A DNA stretch of 64,000 nucleotides, from contig CACHXC010000001.1 of the NCBI GenBank assembly GCA_902583715.1, forward strand, positions 83,049-147,048, written 5' to 3'. Below are positions 1-8,370 of the stretch, piece after piece. The position numbers were made by a program, and so were the translations under genes. Below the pieces are notes generated by a model that was not told where the DNA came from, did no database searches, and saw only the letters and a list, made by a program, of their open reading frames with translations. The stretch is from an uncultured SAR116 cluster alpha proteobacterium (GTDB taxonomy: Bacteria; Pseudomonadota; Alphaproteobacteria; Puniceispirillales; Puniceispirillaceae). Within the stretch, counting starts at the first letter, position 1; each line of letters opens with the position of its first letter.

Positions 1-626
1 TTAAAAATAATGAAGGTGCTAGACAATTAAAAGATTTGGTGATTGGGGCTGATATCTTCTCTCAAGGGTATAGACCTGATGCATTGAGTAAGCTTGGTTT
101 TGGTCCGGAGGAATTGAGTGAGATTCGCCCAGGCATTATTTATTTGTCAATTAATTGTTATGGCTTTGATGGACCATTCAGCAATAGGGGTGGTTGGGAA
201 CAGGTCGCACAAATCATGACAGGGTTGACGACTGAAGGCACTGGCCTGAACCAAATTAACGCGCCAAGTTTGCTGCCAGTTGCTGCAAATGATTATATTA
301 CTGGGTATCTCGGCGCATATGGTGCCCTTTTGGCGCTGGCTCGGCGAGCAAAAGAGGGTGGCAGCTATCATGTACGAGTATCACTTTGCCAGACTGCTAT
401 GATGATTTATCGAAATGGAAAAATTCAAAATGGAATAGCTCCTGAGGAGTTGTCTTCGAAAGAAATTGAAGAATTATCTATTCTTTCTAAAACACACTTG
501 GGCGAGGTAAAGCATCTAGCGCCGATATTATGTTTGTCTGAGACGCCACCGTTTTGGGAATTGTCGACCCCAAAATTAGGAGAAAACAGATGTGAATGGG
601 CGTCGAGCTTAACATTAAGTGGTTAA
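1..626 (+). CDS. Family III CoA-transferase (CaiB/BaiF), 3' part only
   Basis: The reading frame is open through the left edge, so the TTG at 36 in the ORF track is not the true start. The visible part matches the middle and end of family III CoA-transferases: the segment 'SQGYRPDALSKLGFG', then 'YLSINCYGFDGPF', and near the C-terminus the 'HLAPILCLSETPPFW' block usual for this family. These enzymes move CoA between carboxylic acids (carnitine/crotonobetaine type); the substrate cannot be named here. The catalytic Asp region lies around the retained central part and I cannot assign it with confidence. The DNA is visibly richer in A/T than the genes from 1 kb onward, and it ends about 230 bases before a tRNA 3' fragment, so it may belong to an integrated island. 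Confidence 0.8.
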   Translation, partial: KNNEGARQLKDLVIGADIFSQGYRPDALSKLGFGPEELSEIRPGIIYLSINCYGFDGPFSNRGGWEQVAQIMTGLTTEGTGLNQINAPSLLPVAANDYITGYLGAYGALLALARRAKEGGSYHVRVSLCQTAMMIYRNGKIQNGIAPEELSSKEIEELSILSKTHLGEVKHLAPILCLSETPPFWELSTPKLGENRCEWASSLTLSG

Positions 627-856
627 CGCTCAGCAAATTGTCCCAATTATATTCATTTATATTTCACATGATGGTGGCATACATGCCGATAGTGTTCAAA
701 AGATGATATGGAAACGCTTGATACGGAAATAGTGGCAAAAACAAAAAGTAGTGTTACCATTTTGTTACAACTTTTACCTGGGTATCTGACCTGATCCAAA
801 GCTACCTAAATCAGGAAAAGTGGCAGAAAACCTGCATAACAATCCCTATTCCATAA
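627..856. other. AT-rich intergenic stretch without a recognisable gene
   Basis: Between the CoA-transferase stop and the tRNA-like fragment I see no convincing coding sequence on either strand. The ORF called at 820-1008 runs straight through the tRNA-like fragment and is a chance frame. No integrase remnant could be recognised by eye, although this is where one might be expected if the tRNA fragment is an attachment site. Confidence 0.5.
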
Positions 857-902
857 ACTGGGGGTGTAAGGGTCGTAGGTTCGAATCACGCCGCTCAGAC
901 CA
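857..902 (+). other. 3' half of a tRNA-Pro(GGG) gene, candidate attachment (att) site scar
   Basis: The sequence from 'actggggg' through 'ggttcgaatc' to 'gctcagacca' reproduces the 3' half of an alphaproteobacterial tRNA-Pro with anticodon GGG: part of the anticodon loop and stem, the variable loop, the T arm and the acceptor strand with encoded CCA (900-902), followed by a T run at 904-910. The 5' half (acceptor strand, D arm) is absent upstream. The T stem pairs imperfectly (gtagg against cacgc, two mismatches), so the copy is not a working tRNA. Integrases of islands and phages often use the 3' end of tRNA genes, so this is most simply a leftover or distal att copy. The tRNA identity comes from remembered family sequence, not from a search. 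Confidence 0.65.
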
Positions 903-1055
903 ATTTTTTTCCCACATCGTGATATTACCAGCAGGTGTCTGGCCTACGTGTCCAGCGGTATTTTTTTCAATGTTTCTGATTATTTTGTTACCAATGCGCA
1001 CTGCCTAGGTGCAAAATAACAGATCAGGTTATGCGTATCGTTATGGAGTGCTATT

Positions 1056-1862
1056 ATGGATATCAGACTGGATAGAAGAACAGCAATTGTTACAGGCGGA
1101 AGCGCAGGTATTGGTAAAGCCATAGCGCAAAGTTTTATCCAGTCAGGTGCCAATGTTGTGATTGCGGCGCGCCGGCAACCCAACCTCAAACAGGCGGTGT
1201 CCGATATTGTGTCTGCTTGTGCAACCATTCCGGATTGTCAGTCTAAAATCAAAGCCATATCTGCCGATATTCGTTTGGCCGAGGATTGTGCCAAGGTAGC
1301 GGCCTTCGCGCAGGAAGAATTTGGCGGTATCGATATTTTGGTGAATAATGCGGGCACTTCGCAAAGAGGTGATTTTCTGGAGGTCAGTGATGCGCTTTGG
1401 CAAGAGGATCTAGATCTCAAATTATTCGCCGCTATTCGCTTATCAAGGCTGGTTATTCCGGGTATGCGGACCAGACAATGGGGCCGGATCATCAATGTGC
1501 TAAATTTAGGTGCCAAGGCACCAGCAGGTGGGAGCGCACCAACGGCCATTAGCCGCGCCGCTGGCATGGCTTTAATGAAGGTGCTATCCAAAGAAAATGC
1601 GGCTTATAACGTGCTGGTTAATGGCCTCTTGGTCGGGCGGATTGAGAGTGAACAATGGGAACGGCGACACGCCGCAGACGCCCGTCAATTGTCACTTGAA
1701 GACTGGTATGCAGAGGCGGCTGTACAGTTGGGCATAAGTATGGGCCGGTTTGGCACCGCACAGGAATTCGCTAATATTGCCACTTTTCTGGCGTCTGATG
1801 CCGGGTCCTATATTAATGGCACCGCCATTAACGTTGACGGTGGTCTTTGTCCAGTTGCGTAA
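1056..1862 (+). CDS. Short-chain dehydrogenase/reductase family protein with atypical active site
   Basis: This is a 268-residue SDR-fold protein. The nucleotide-binding motif TGGSAGIG is at residues 13-20 and NNAG at 97-100; the C-terminal 'INGTAINVDGG' block is typical of classical SDRs. The catalytic Ser-Tyr-Lys is not intact: the usual YxxxK position reads TAISR (163-167), with Thr for Tyr and Arg for Lys, and the preceding strand 'IINVLN' lacks the usual Ser. It may be a non-reductive SDR, one using other residues, or a binding protein; the substrate is unknown. A GGAG ribosome site lies 7 bases before the ATG. It stands alone, just right of the tRNA-Pro scar, and its stop codon is the start of a perfect AT-rich palindrome. 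Confidence 0.85.
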   Translation: MDIRLDRRTAIVTGGSAGIGKAIAQSFIQSGANVVIAARRQPNLKQAVSDIVSACATIPDCQSKIKAISADIRLAEDCAKVAAFAQEEFGGIDILVNNAGTSQRGDFLEVSDALWQEDLDLKLFAAIRLSRLVIPGMRTRQWGRIINVLNLGAKAPAGGSAPTAISRAAGMALMKVLSKENAAYNVLVNGLLVGRIESEQWERRHAADARQLSLEDWYAEAAVQLGISMGRFGTAQEFANIATFLASDAGSYINGTAINVDGGLCPVA

Positions 1863-1893
1863 TAATATCAATATTTTAAATATTGATATTATT
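1861..1893. terminator. Perfect 15-bp AT-rich inverted repeat at the end of the SDR gene
   Basis: The arms aataatatcaatatt and aatattgatattatt are exact reverse complements separated by three bases (tta). The repeat starts inside the SDR stop codon. It could form a 15-bp hairpin at the mRNA 3' end. It lacks the GC-rich stem and T tract of a classical intrinsic terminator, so it could instead be an mRNA-stabilising hairpin or a protein-binding palindrome. Confidence 0.5.
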
Positions 1894-1940
1894 AATTTGA
1901 ATTAACTTATACCAATAGATGTTTCAGGGTGTATTTTGCT

Positions 1941-2590
1941 GTGCTGACATTAACGCTCTATGAAATCGGGCTGTATCCACTGGCGCTTGCTTTGCTTTTT
2001 ATAACGCTGGGGCCCGTTTGGGGGGCGTTAATCGCCCACAGTTTAAAAAACGGTTTTAGCGGGGCATAGCCACTGGCGCTAAGGTGGCTTTTGGCGATGT
2101 TGTCTGGCCTGTACTGGCATTACTCACATTGGGCCAATTGGTGGCGGTGCATGTGGCCGTGCTGACTGGTCTTGAATATGTTGCGGTAATCGTATTTATG
2201 GTCATGGGGGTCGGGCTGATCATGGCCCGGGTTGATAAATTACAGGCTCCAGATCAATTAACCAGAGCTGGATTTTACTGGAGTTTATCGCTGGATTACT
2301 GGTCATTATAGGGAATCCACAGGGGATTTTATTTTACATTGGCGTGTTGCCCGGATTTTCTGATGTGACACGCGTGACCACGCCGAATATTTTGGTCGTG
2401 GGTCTGGTTTCGGTGGCTGTGCCCTTTTGCGGCAATGTCATTTTGGCGGTACTGCTTGACTGGGCCAGCCTGTTGATTGCATCGCAAAACGCGCGCCGCC
2501 ACTTTAATATCGTCACTGGCGTGGTGCTATTTATTGTAACTGGTCTTATTTTGATCATGCAGCGCTGGCCCAGACGAGGGCTACACGGCG
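1941..2590 (+). pseudogene. Decayed LysE/RhtB-family amino-acid exporter
   Basis: Three frames together spell one LysE-type exporter. The first piece, from GTG 1941, has 'LGPVWGALIAHSLKNGF' and ends at an in-frame TAG. The second continues from about 2080 with 'AFGDVVWPVLALL' and hydrophobic helices. The third resumes with 'IAGLLVIIGNPQGILFY', the conserved LysE block, then two more helices. I count one nonsense codon and two single-base frame changes, near 2078 and 2290. Several independent lesions outside long homopolymers argue for real decay, not sequencing error. Its 3' end overlaps the end of the minus-strand DMT transporter gene. A separate intact LysE gene lies at 8371-8982. Confidence 0.8.
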
Positions 2591-3576
2591 GCGGTTTTTA
2601 CTGGTTTTGTTTTTGATTCTTGTCGGTGTTCACGCCAAGCGGTGATCACACCGGCACTGGTAATCAAGATCATGCCGAGCCAGCCATTGGCCGTTGGCCA
2701 GCTATCAAAAATCACCTTGCCCCAAATGACCGCAAATAACAGGTAAGAAAAATCAAGCGGGGCAAGCCAACTACTATCGGCTGTTTGATAGGCACGTGTC
2801 AGCCCCAGATTGCCGAATAAATTCAGCACCGAACATAATGCCGCAAACCCTATGACCGCCATCCCTATTGCTGGCCAGCCAATCGCCACAAAGGGCATGG
2901 TGGACTGCAGGCCGAGTGAGAGCGGGGCAATGCTGAGGACCACGCTACCGGCAAGTCCTGAGGCAAAAAACATCACACCATTTGCAAAGGTTAGGGCAAG
3001 GGGGGTTTCCCCGCGGCAATAGCGCCGCAATATAATAATATTACAAGCATAAAAAAACCCGGCCGCGATCGGTAATAGCTGGGCCAAGGAAAACGCATCG
3101 GCCAGCGGGTTCAGCATTAAAAAAGCGCCAACTGCGCCCATCATCAAAGCCCCAATACGCCACTTCCCAACATACTCACCAAGCATGGGGGCGGCAAGCA
3201 AAGACACAAATAGCGGGTAGGTGTAAAGTCCGGCGGCCATCTGTGCGACACTCAAAAAAGGCGAGGCAGAAAAAAAACAAAACATACAGACAACCATGAC
3301 GAGACTGCGGGCGGCAACGGCCAGTCGGCGTTGTGGATAAATCAGTTTGAACCCACCGCTGATCAAGGCCAGACAAATAATCAGCGTCATATTTCCAGCA
3401 GAGCGCAGCGTTTGGATTTGCCAGAAAGAAGTGCTGTCAGAGATGAATTTGATCAGTGAATCCTGCAGTGCGAGCAAAGTCACACCTCCCAGCAACAACA
3501 TCAAAGCTGTCAAAGGATGATCGCCAGAAGGGGCCAATAATAAATTTGTTTTTTTTGACGGCAAACTCAGCTCCAC
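2581..3576 (-). CDS. DMT-superfamily (EamA) transporter
   Basis: This is a 331-residue hydrophobic protein with about ten predicted membrane helices in two EamA-like halves, the usual layout of drug/metabolite transporters of the inner membrane. The second half ends with 'LAPLDFSYLLFAVIWGKVIFD', typical of the family. The start is a GTG lying inside the last codons of the upstream flavoprotein gene (10-base overlap), so the two are very likely co-transcribed and translationally coupled. That context suggests transport of a methylated amine or of a product of its breakdown, but this is inference; EamA sequence alone does not give the substrate. Confidence 0.85.
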   Translation of the reverse strand: MELSLPSKKTNLLLAPSGDHPLTALMLLLGGVTLLALQDSLIKFISDSTSFWQIQTLRSAGNMTLIICLALISGGFKLIYPQRRLAVAARSLVMVVCMFCFFSASPFLSVAQMAAGLYTYPLFVSLLAAPMLGEYVGKWRIGALMMGAVGAFLMLNPLADAFSLAQLLPIAAGFFYACNIIILRRYCRGETPLALTFANGVMFFASGLAGSVVLSIAPLSLGLQSTMPFVAIGWPAIGMAVIGFAALCSVLNLFGNLGLTRAYQTADSSWLAPLDFSYLLFAVIWGKVIFDSWPTANGWLGMILITSAGVITAWREHRQESKTKPVKTAAV

Positions 3577-5996
3577 ACACGGCTGGCATTGGCATCAAAA
3601 AGCGGAAATTTCTGTTGCTTGGCGGCTAAATTTTCGCCAAGCAATTCAACCGACCAGCCAGTGTCTTCATTCGCAATTTCTTTTGGCACATAGCCTTGTG
3701 CCATGGATTGGCTGGCGGCGTGGGCATAGCCTCCGGATGTTACCCAACCAACAACCTGTCCATTATACGAAATTGGTTCGTCACCAATCACATCAGCATC
3801 CTTGGCCTCGATCACAAAGCTACATAAGCGCATGGTGCCGCCTGTTTCACGATCGGCCAAAGCGCCAGCCTTGCCAATAAAATCGGCTGGCTTGTCATAG
3901 GCAACAAATGCATCAAGTCCGGTTTCAACCGGGCCATAAACAGGCCGGTATTCGCGCCCCCATGACCCATAATTTTTCTCCAGCCTTAGGGCATTTAAGG
4001 CACGTGAACCAAATAGGCGGATGTTATAGGCCGCGCCCGCTGTCATCAAGTAATCAAACAAATTGTTGAGATAAGCCGGGGCAACCCATATTTCATAGCC
4101 AAGATCACCGGTATAGCTAACCCGCCCAACAATGGCTGGCACCATGCCAATATCCATCTTTTTGATCGCCATAAACCGCATGTTATCATGCGAGATGTCG
4201 GTATGGGTGCAAGATTGTAGCACCGCACGAGATTTTGGCCCGGCAAGTGTCAAGCCAACAAGATCCAATCCCAGTGAATCAATTTTTAGGTCATCAACGC
4301 CGGCGGCATGCGAGAGAAACCAACGCATATGATAGGATTCGGCGACACCAGAGCCAATGATTAAAAATTGATCATCGGCAAGCCGTGCCAATGAAAAATC
4401 GCCAATGATCTTGCCATCATCTTTGAGCATTGGTGCCAGCACCATGCGTCCGACAGGTGGCATTTTACAGGCTAGAATCCGGTCCAGCCAGTCCGCCGCC
4501 CCACCGCCAGACACGCGGTATTTTGCAAAACCAGATATGTCACCAAGGCCAACCGAGTCACGAACGGCCCGGGTTTCGTCACCAACATGATTAAAATCTG
4601 TTGATCGGCGCCATGAAAACACATCACTGACCCCATCTGGTGCGTACCACAACGGGATTTCCAGCCCATAGGCCGCACCAAATTGCGCGCCAGCTGCTTT
4701 TTGTTTGTGGTAAATCGGTGTTGTTAATAAGGGTCTTGCGGCCTGTAATTCTTCGTTTGGATACCGGATGGAAAACCGTCTGGCGTAATTTTCGCGCACA
4801 CGCGCATTAGTAAATTGCATTGTGGCATAATCACCAAATCGGCTGACATCCATGGCCCAGACATCAAATCCAGGATCACCATTAATGATCCAGTTGGCCA
4901 GCGACAAACCCACGCCACCGCCTTGGCTAAATCCAGCCATAACCGCACAAGCTGTCCAGTAATTTGTCATGCCCTTTACCGGCCCAACAAGTGGGTTGCC
5001 GTCAGGTGCAAAGGTGAAAGGCCCATTTATAACTTGTTTAATACCGGCCTTTTCAAATGCCGGAAAATGCGAAAAGCCAACTTCGAGGGACGGGGCGATC
5101 CGATCAATATCAGGTTCGAGAAGCTGATGTCCAAATTCCCATGACGTGTTTGTTTCTGACCATGGTTTACAGGCTTTTTCATAGGTGCCCATTAACATCC
5201 CGGCACGTTCCTGCCGCAGATAGATTTCACCGTCAAAATCAACCACGTGCAAAACCTCTGCACCCGTGTTGGCATTGATTTCGGCAACTTCTGGCATGTC
5301 TTCGGTCAGAAGATACATATGTTCCATCGCCAGTACTGGCAATTTCAGACCCACCATGTGCCCAACTTCACGTGCCCATAGTCCGGCCGCATTCACCACA
5401 TGTTCAGCCAAAATTGTGCCTTTGTTGGTGTGGACATGCCAACTGCCATCCGCCGTCTGTGACAGCGATTCGACCATCACATGCGTTTCATAGGATAAGC
5501 CATTTTTCCGGGCGGCCTTGGCATAAGCATGTGTAACGCCATAGGGGTCAACATGACCTTCGATTGGGTCATACATCGCCCCCACAAACTGATTATGGTC
5601 AATCAAAGGCATCAATTCATGGGCGCGTTTAGGCGTGATGATTTCCAGCTCATCCATACCTAGATATTTACCCTTTGCGCGCACAGATTTCAGCCAGTCA
5701 AAACGTTCTTCGGTTGCCGCCAGCATAATGCCACCAGTCATATGCAAGCCGATATCTTGCCCGGATAGCTGTTCAATCTCTTTGTATAATTCGATGGTGT
5801 ATTGCTGGAGTTTAGCAACATTAGGATCGCCATTAATGGTGTGCATGCCACCGGCGGCATGCCATGTCGAACCAGACGTCAGTTCTGACCGTTCGAGCAT
5901 AATGGCATCACTACAGCCAAGCTTGCTTAAATGATAGAGGATAGAGGCCCCGACAACGCCTCCACCAATAATGACGACCCTTGCTTGATCCTGCAT
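3567..5996 (-). CDS. Dimethylglycine/sarcosine dehydrogenase-like FAD enzyme with GcvT-type folate domains
   Basis: The 809-residue product has an N-terminal DAO-type FAD domain (VVIIGGGVVGAS close to the N-terminus), a middle FAO_M-like linker and a C-terminal GcvT-like tetrahydrofolate-binding half ('GDISGFAKYRVSG', 'VSYTGDLGYEIWV', 'LRLEKNYGSWGREY'). SGSTWHAAGG holds the His that in mitochondrial dimethylglycine and sarcosine dehydrogenases binds FAD covalently. Enzymes of this build oxidatively demethylate N-methyl glycines and pass the one-carbon unit to tetrahydrofolate. The exact substrate (dimethylglycine, sarcosine or another methylamine) is open. I chose ATG 5996 over GTG 6008 because GGAG lies six bases before it. 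It overlaps the downstream DMT transporter. Confidence 0.88.
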   Translation of the reverse strand: MQDQARVVIIGGGVVGASILYHLSKLGCSDAIMLERSELTSGSTWHAAGGMHTINGDPNVAKLQQYTIELYKEIEQLSGQDIGLHMTGGIMLAATEERFDWLKSVRAKGKYLGMDELEIITPKRAHELMPLIDHNQFVGAMYDPIEGHVDPYGVTHAYAKAARKNGLSYETHVMVESLSQTADGSWHVHTNKGTILAEHVVNAAGLWAREVGHMVGLKLPVLAMEHMYLLTEDMPEVAEINANTGAEVLHVVDFDGEIYLRQERAGMLMGTYEKACKPWSETNTSWEFGHQLLEPDIDRIAPSLEVGFSHFPAFEKAGIKQVINGPFTFAPDGNPLVGPVKGMTNYWTACAVMAGFSQGGGVGLSLANWIINGDPGFDVWAMDVSRFGDYATMQFTNARVRENYARRFSIRYPNEELQAARPLLTTPIYHKQKAAGAQFGAAYGLEIPLWYAPDGVSDVFSWRRSTDFNHVGDETRAVRDSVGLGDISGFAKYRVSGGGAADWLDRILACKMPPVGRMVLAPMLKDDGKIIGDFSLARLADDQFLIIGSGVAESYHMRWFLSHAAGVDDLKIDSLGLDLVGLTLAGPKSRAVLQSCTHTDISHDNMRFMAIKKMDIGMVPAIVGRVSYTGDLGYEIWVAPAYLNNLFDYLMTAGAAYNIRLFGSRALNALRLEKNYGSWGREYRPVYGPVETGLDAFVAYDKPADFIGKAGALADRETGGTMRLCSFVIEAKDADVIGDEPISYNGQVVGWVTSGGYAHAASQSMAQGYVPKEIANEDTGWSVELLGENLAAKQQKFPLFDANASRVWS

Positions 5997-6253
5997 GTAG
6001 TTCTCCACCGTTTAGTTCATTTGAAAACTAGACTATTGATTGTCGTCTGCCACTGTTCTGGATACGTCCTATGTGGGCGTGTTGGCGAATAGAGGTGACC
6101 ATGGTTTGGGTAATGTTTGTGACATCGCCCATTGTTTGGCATGACAATAGTATTTGTTTTTGATTGCGTTAAATTAATGGCATAAAATTTGATATATTTT
6201 TTTAAGATAGCTTTGCCGATGCTGGCAGAATGAAAATTGTAAATGGAGAGATT

Positions 6254-6481
6254 ATGTCGGACGAAAAGCAAGAACCACAATTAATGGCATTGCTGACGGA
6301 ATTGGTGAAACAATTTTCTGATTATGATCCACCACGTTTGCGCAAAGACGGCGATATTGTGATCCCGCTTGATGCTGTGTTGAAAAAAAACCGTGCGGCT
6401 CATCAAAATTTTGCTGAAGCGTTCAGTGAAATGATGCGCGATGATTTGGGGCCAAAACGCAGCTCCACGTGGGTGAAATAG
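6254..6481 (+). CDS. Small hypothetical protein (75 aa)
   Basis: I do not recognise a family. The ATG at 6254 is preceded by ggagag at good spacing and is preferred to the ATG at 6230. The product is short, charged and soluble, with no membrane segment or signal peptide; it contains 'YDPPRLRKDGDIVIP' and ends in a basic stretch. It stands alone between two minus-strand genes, which makes it a separate transcription unit with its promoter in the AT-rich 6010-6230 region. Being transcribed against its neighbours, with a clean ribosome site, supports a real gene. Confidence 0.6.
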   Translation: MSDEKQEPQLMALLTELVKQFSDYDPPRLRKDGDIVIPLDAVLKKNRAAHQNFAEAFSEMMRDDLGPKRSSTWVK

Positions 6482-6504
6482 CCGATCTTAATAGAGTTTT
6501 TTGG

Positions 6505-8286
6505 CTAGCGGCGTTTGTATAAAACGTCCAGCTGGTCTGCATAAGCGGCCCGGACAACATGACGCCTGACCTTCAATGTGGGCGTGAGCTGGCTGTTTTC
6601 AGTTGAAAAGGCCTCTTTTGCGATGACAAACCGCCGCACCCGTTCAATCTGTGACAGACGGGTATTGGCGCGGTCAACAGCTTCGGCAATAAGGATTTTT
6701 AAATCATTGTCTGAGGCAGCTTTGGCACGCGCTTCATCTGATGGCACAATCACGCCAGCCAGCCATGGCCGATGATCACCATCAACCATCACTTGTTCAA
6801 TTTCAGGTTCAATGGCGAGCAAGGCTTCAACCCGGCCGGGGGCGATATTTTCGCCGCCAGAATTTACGATAATATCTTTTTTGCGGCCAGTAATCGTGAC
6901 ATAGCCATCCTCATCGACGCTACCGAGATCTCCAGTACATAGCCAGCCATCTTTAATAACGCCAGCTGTTGTCGCCGGGTCGCGCCAATAGCCTTTCATC
7001 AGCATATCACCGCGAACTAAAATTTCACCATCTTCGGAAAGGCGCAATTCAACGCCGTCAACAGGTGGCCCGACAGTGTCTATTTTAATCAAATTTGGGC
7101 GGTTGGCTGAAATCAGCGGTGAGGCTTCGGTTTGGCCATAGCCCTGAAGTAATTTTACGCCAAGTGCCATGAAGAAACTGCCAACATCTGGGTTGAGGGG
7201 CGCCCCGCCTGAAATGAAATAGGCAAGCCGGCCACCTAGCCGCGCCCGGACCTTTTGTCTGACTATTTTTTCAAGGACAAGGTCCAAAATAAATTCATGC
7301 GGCAACAAATGGCGCCCGGCCAGTCGTTTCCGCCCCAGTCTGATGGTTTCATGAAACAGCTGTGCCGAGATGCCGCCTTTGCTGCGGACACCGCTCATGA
7401 TGCGTTCGTGTAGGACATCATAGAGGCGCGGCACGGCGGTCATCAATGTTGGCGACACATCTAGCAAATTAGCGGCGATTTGTTCGGCTGACTCGCTGTA
7501 CCAAACTTCTGATTTGGTTTGCAGCGGCAAATGCAAACCGGCAGTATGTTCATAGGAATGCGACAGTGGCAATAAAGATAAAAATCGCTGATCACTGGAT
7601 GCGTTGGCTTCTTCCAAAAGCATGATTGCGGCATCAATATTTGCCTGTATTGACCGGTGGGTCAGCATCACGCCTTTTGGCCGCCCACCAGTGCCAGAAG
7701 TGTAGATTAAACAGCAGGTATCATCAGCCTTTTGCGCATCAATGCTTTGGTCAATGGTGGTGAGTGGTTCAGCGGTCGCAACCGCATCATCCAACTGTTT
7801 CGTTTCAATGTTACTGTCAGGCAGTGCAATGGCTGTCGGGTCCATGAAAATCATGAGCCGCAGTTGTGGTGCGCGCGTGGCCGCCAGCATCATACGCGTG
7901 GCAAGCGCTCCGCCAGAGGTGATGGCAACAACAGCGCCCGAATGGTCCATAATGAAATGATGATCATCTTCGGTGTTAGTGGTGTAGGCAGGCACCACAA
8001 TCGCACCAATAGACATAATAGCCAGATCACAAATGGCCCATTCTGGACGATTTTCCGCGCTTATGATGACGCGGTCACCTGGCGACACGCCAGCAGCTAC
8101 CAAAACCGCGGCCAATTGACGTGTTTTGTGGTCAACTTCAGCCCAACTGAGTCCTGACCAACTGCCGTTGATCTTACGAAAAAATAGCGGTTTATCGCCA
8201 ACCGTTTTGGCAATGGAAAAAAACCGGCCTGCAAGATTGGCTTTGTTATCTGTTTGTTGTGCTGGCTGATGGGCTGGTTCAGGCAT
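6505..8286 (-). CDS. Long-chain acyl-CoA synthetase (AMP-forming)
   Basis: The 593-residue protein is an ANL-family adenylating enzyme. It shows the P-loop-like motif YTSGTGGRPKGVMLTH, the 'GYGQTEASPLIS' block and the C-terminal hinge 'TGRKKDIIVNSGGENIAP'. These are typical of the long-chain acyl-CoA synthetases (FadD15/ACSL-like, about 600 residues) that activate fatty acids with ATP and CoA on the cytoplasmic side. The first ATG fits the family length. It lies 84 bases downstream of the LysE exporter gene on the same strand, but with no functional link I can see. Chain-length preference cannot be read from the sequence. Confidence 0.88.
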   Translation of the reverse strand: MPEPAHQPAQQTDNKANLAGRFFSIAKTVGDKPLFFRKINGSWSGLSWAEVDHKTRQLAAVLVAAGVSPGDRVIISAENRPEWAICDLAIMSIGAIVVPAYTTNTEDDHHFIMDHSGAVVAITSGGALATRMMLAATRAPQLRLMIFMDPTAIALPDSNIETKQLDDAVATAEPLTTIDQSIDAQKADDTCCLIYTSGTGGRPKGVMLTHRSIQANIDAAIMLLEEANASSDQRFLSLLPLSHSYEHTAGLHLPLQTKSEVWYSESAEQIAANLLDVSPTLMTAVPRLYDVLHERIMSGVRSKGGISAQLFHETIRLGRKRLAGRHLLPHEFILDLVLEKIVRQKVRARLGGRLAYFISGGAPLNPDVGSFFMALGVKLLQGYGQTEASPLISANRPNLIKIDTVGPPVDGVELRLSEDGEILVRGDMLMKGYWRDPATTAGVIKDGWLCTGDLGSVDEDGYVTITGRKKDIIVNSGGENIAPGRVEALLAIEPEIEQVMVDGDHRPWLAGVIVPSDEARAKAASDNDLKILIAEAVDRANTRLSQIERVRRFVIAKEAFSTENSQLTPTLKVRRHVVRAAYADQLDVLYKRR

Positions 8287-8370
8287 AATGTCGCGTTTGT
8301 AGTTTGTTGTGTGCGCAACCAGCCTATCGAAAAAAAAAGCGAATGCAAATTTGCAATTGCCAAACGCGAT

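Noticed and set aside
857-902. Working tRNA gene
   Set aside because: No 5' acceptor strand or D arm is present upstream and the T stem has two mismatches.
820-1008. ORF of 62 residues across the tRNA-like fragment
   Set aside because: It reads through the tRNA-Pro 3' half and a T run, has no protein-like character and no ribosome site.
8330-8370. Possible minus-strand terminator with a T9 run between the LysE and acyl-CoA synthetase genes
   Set aside because: The palindromes there (gcaaatttgc) give only three pairs with a usable loop, too weak to call.
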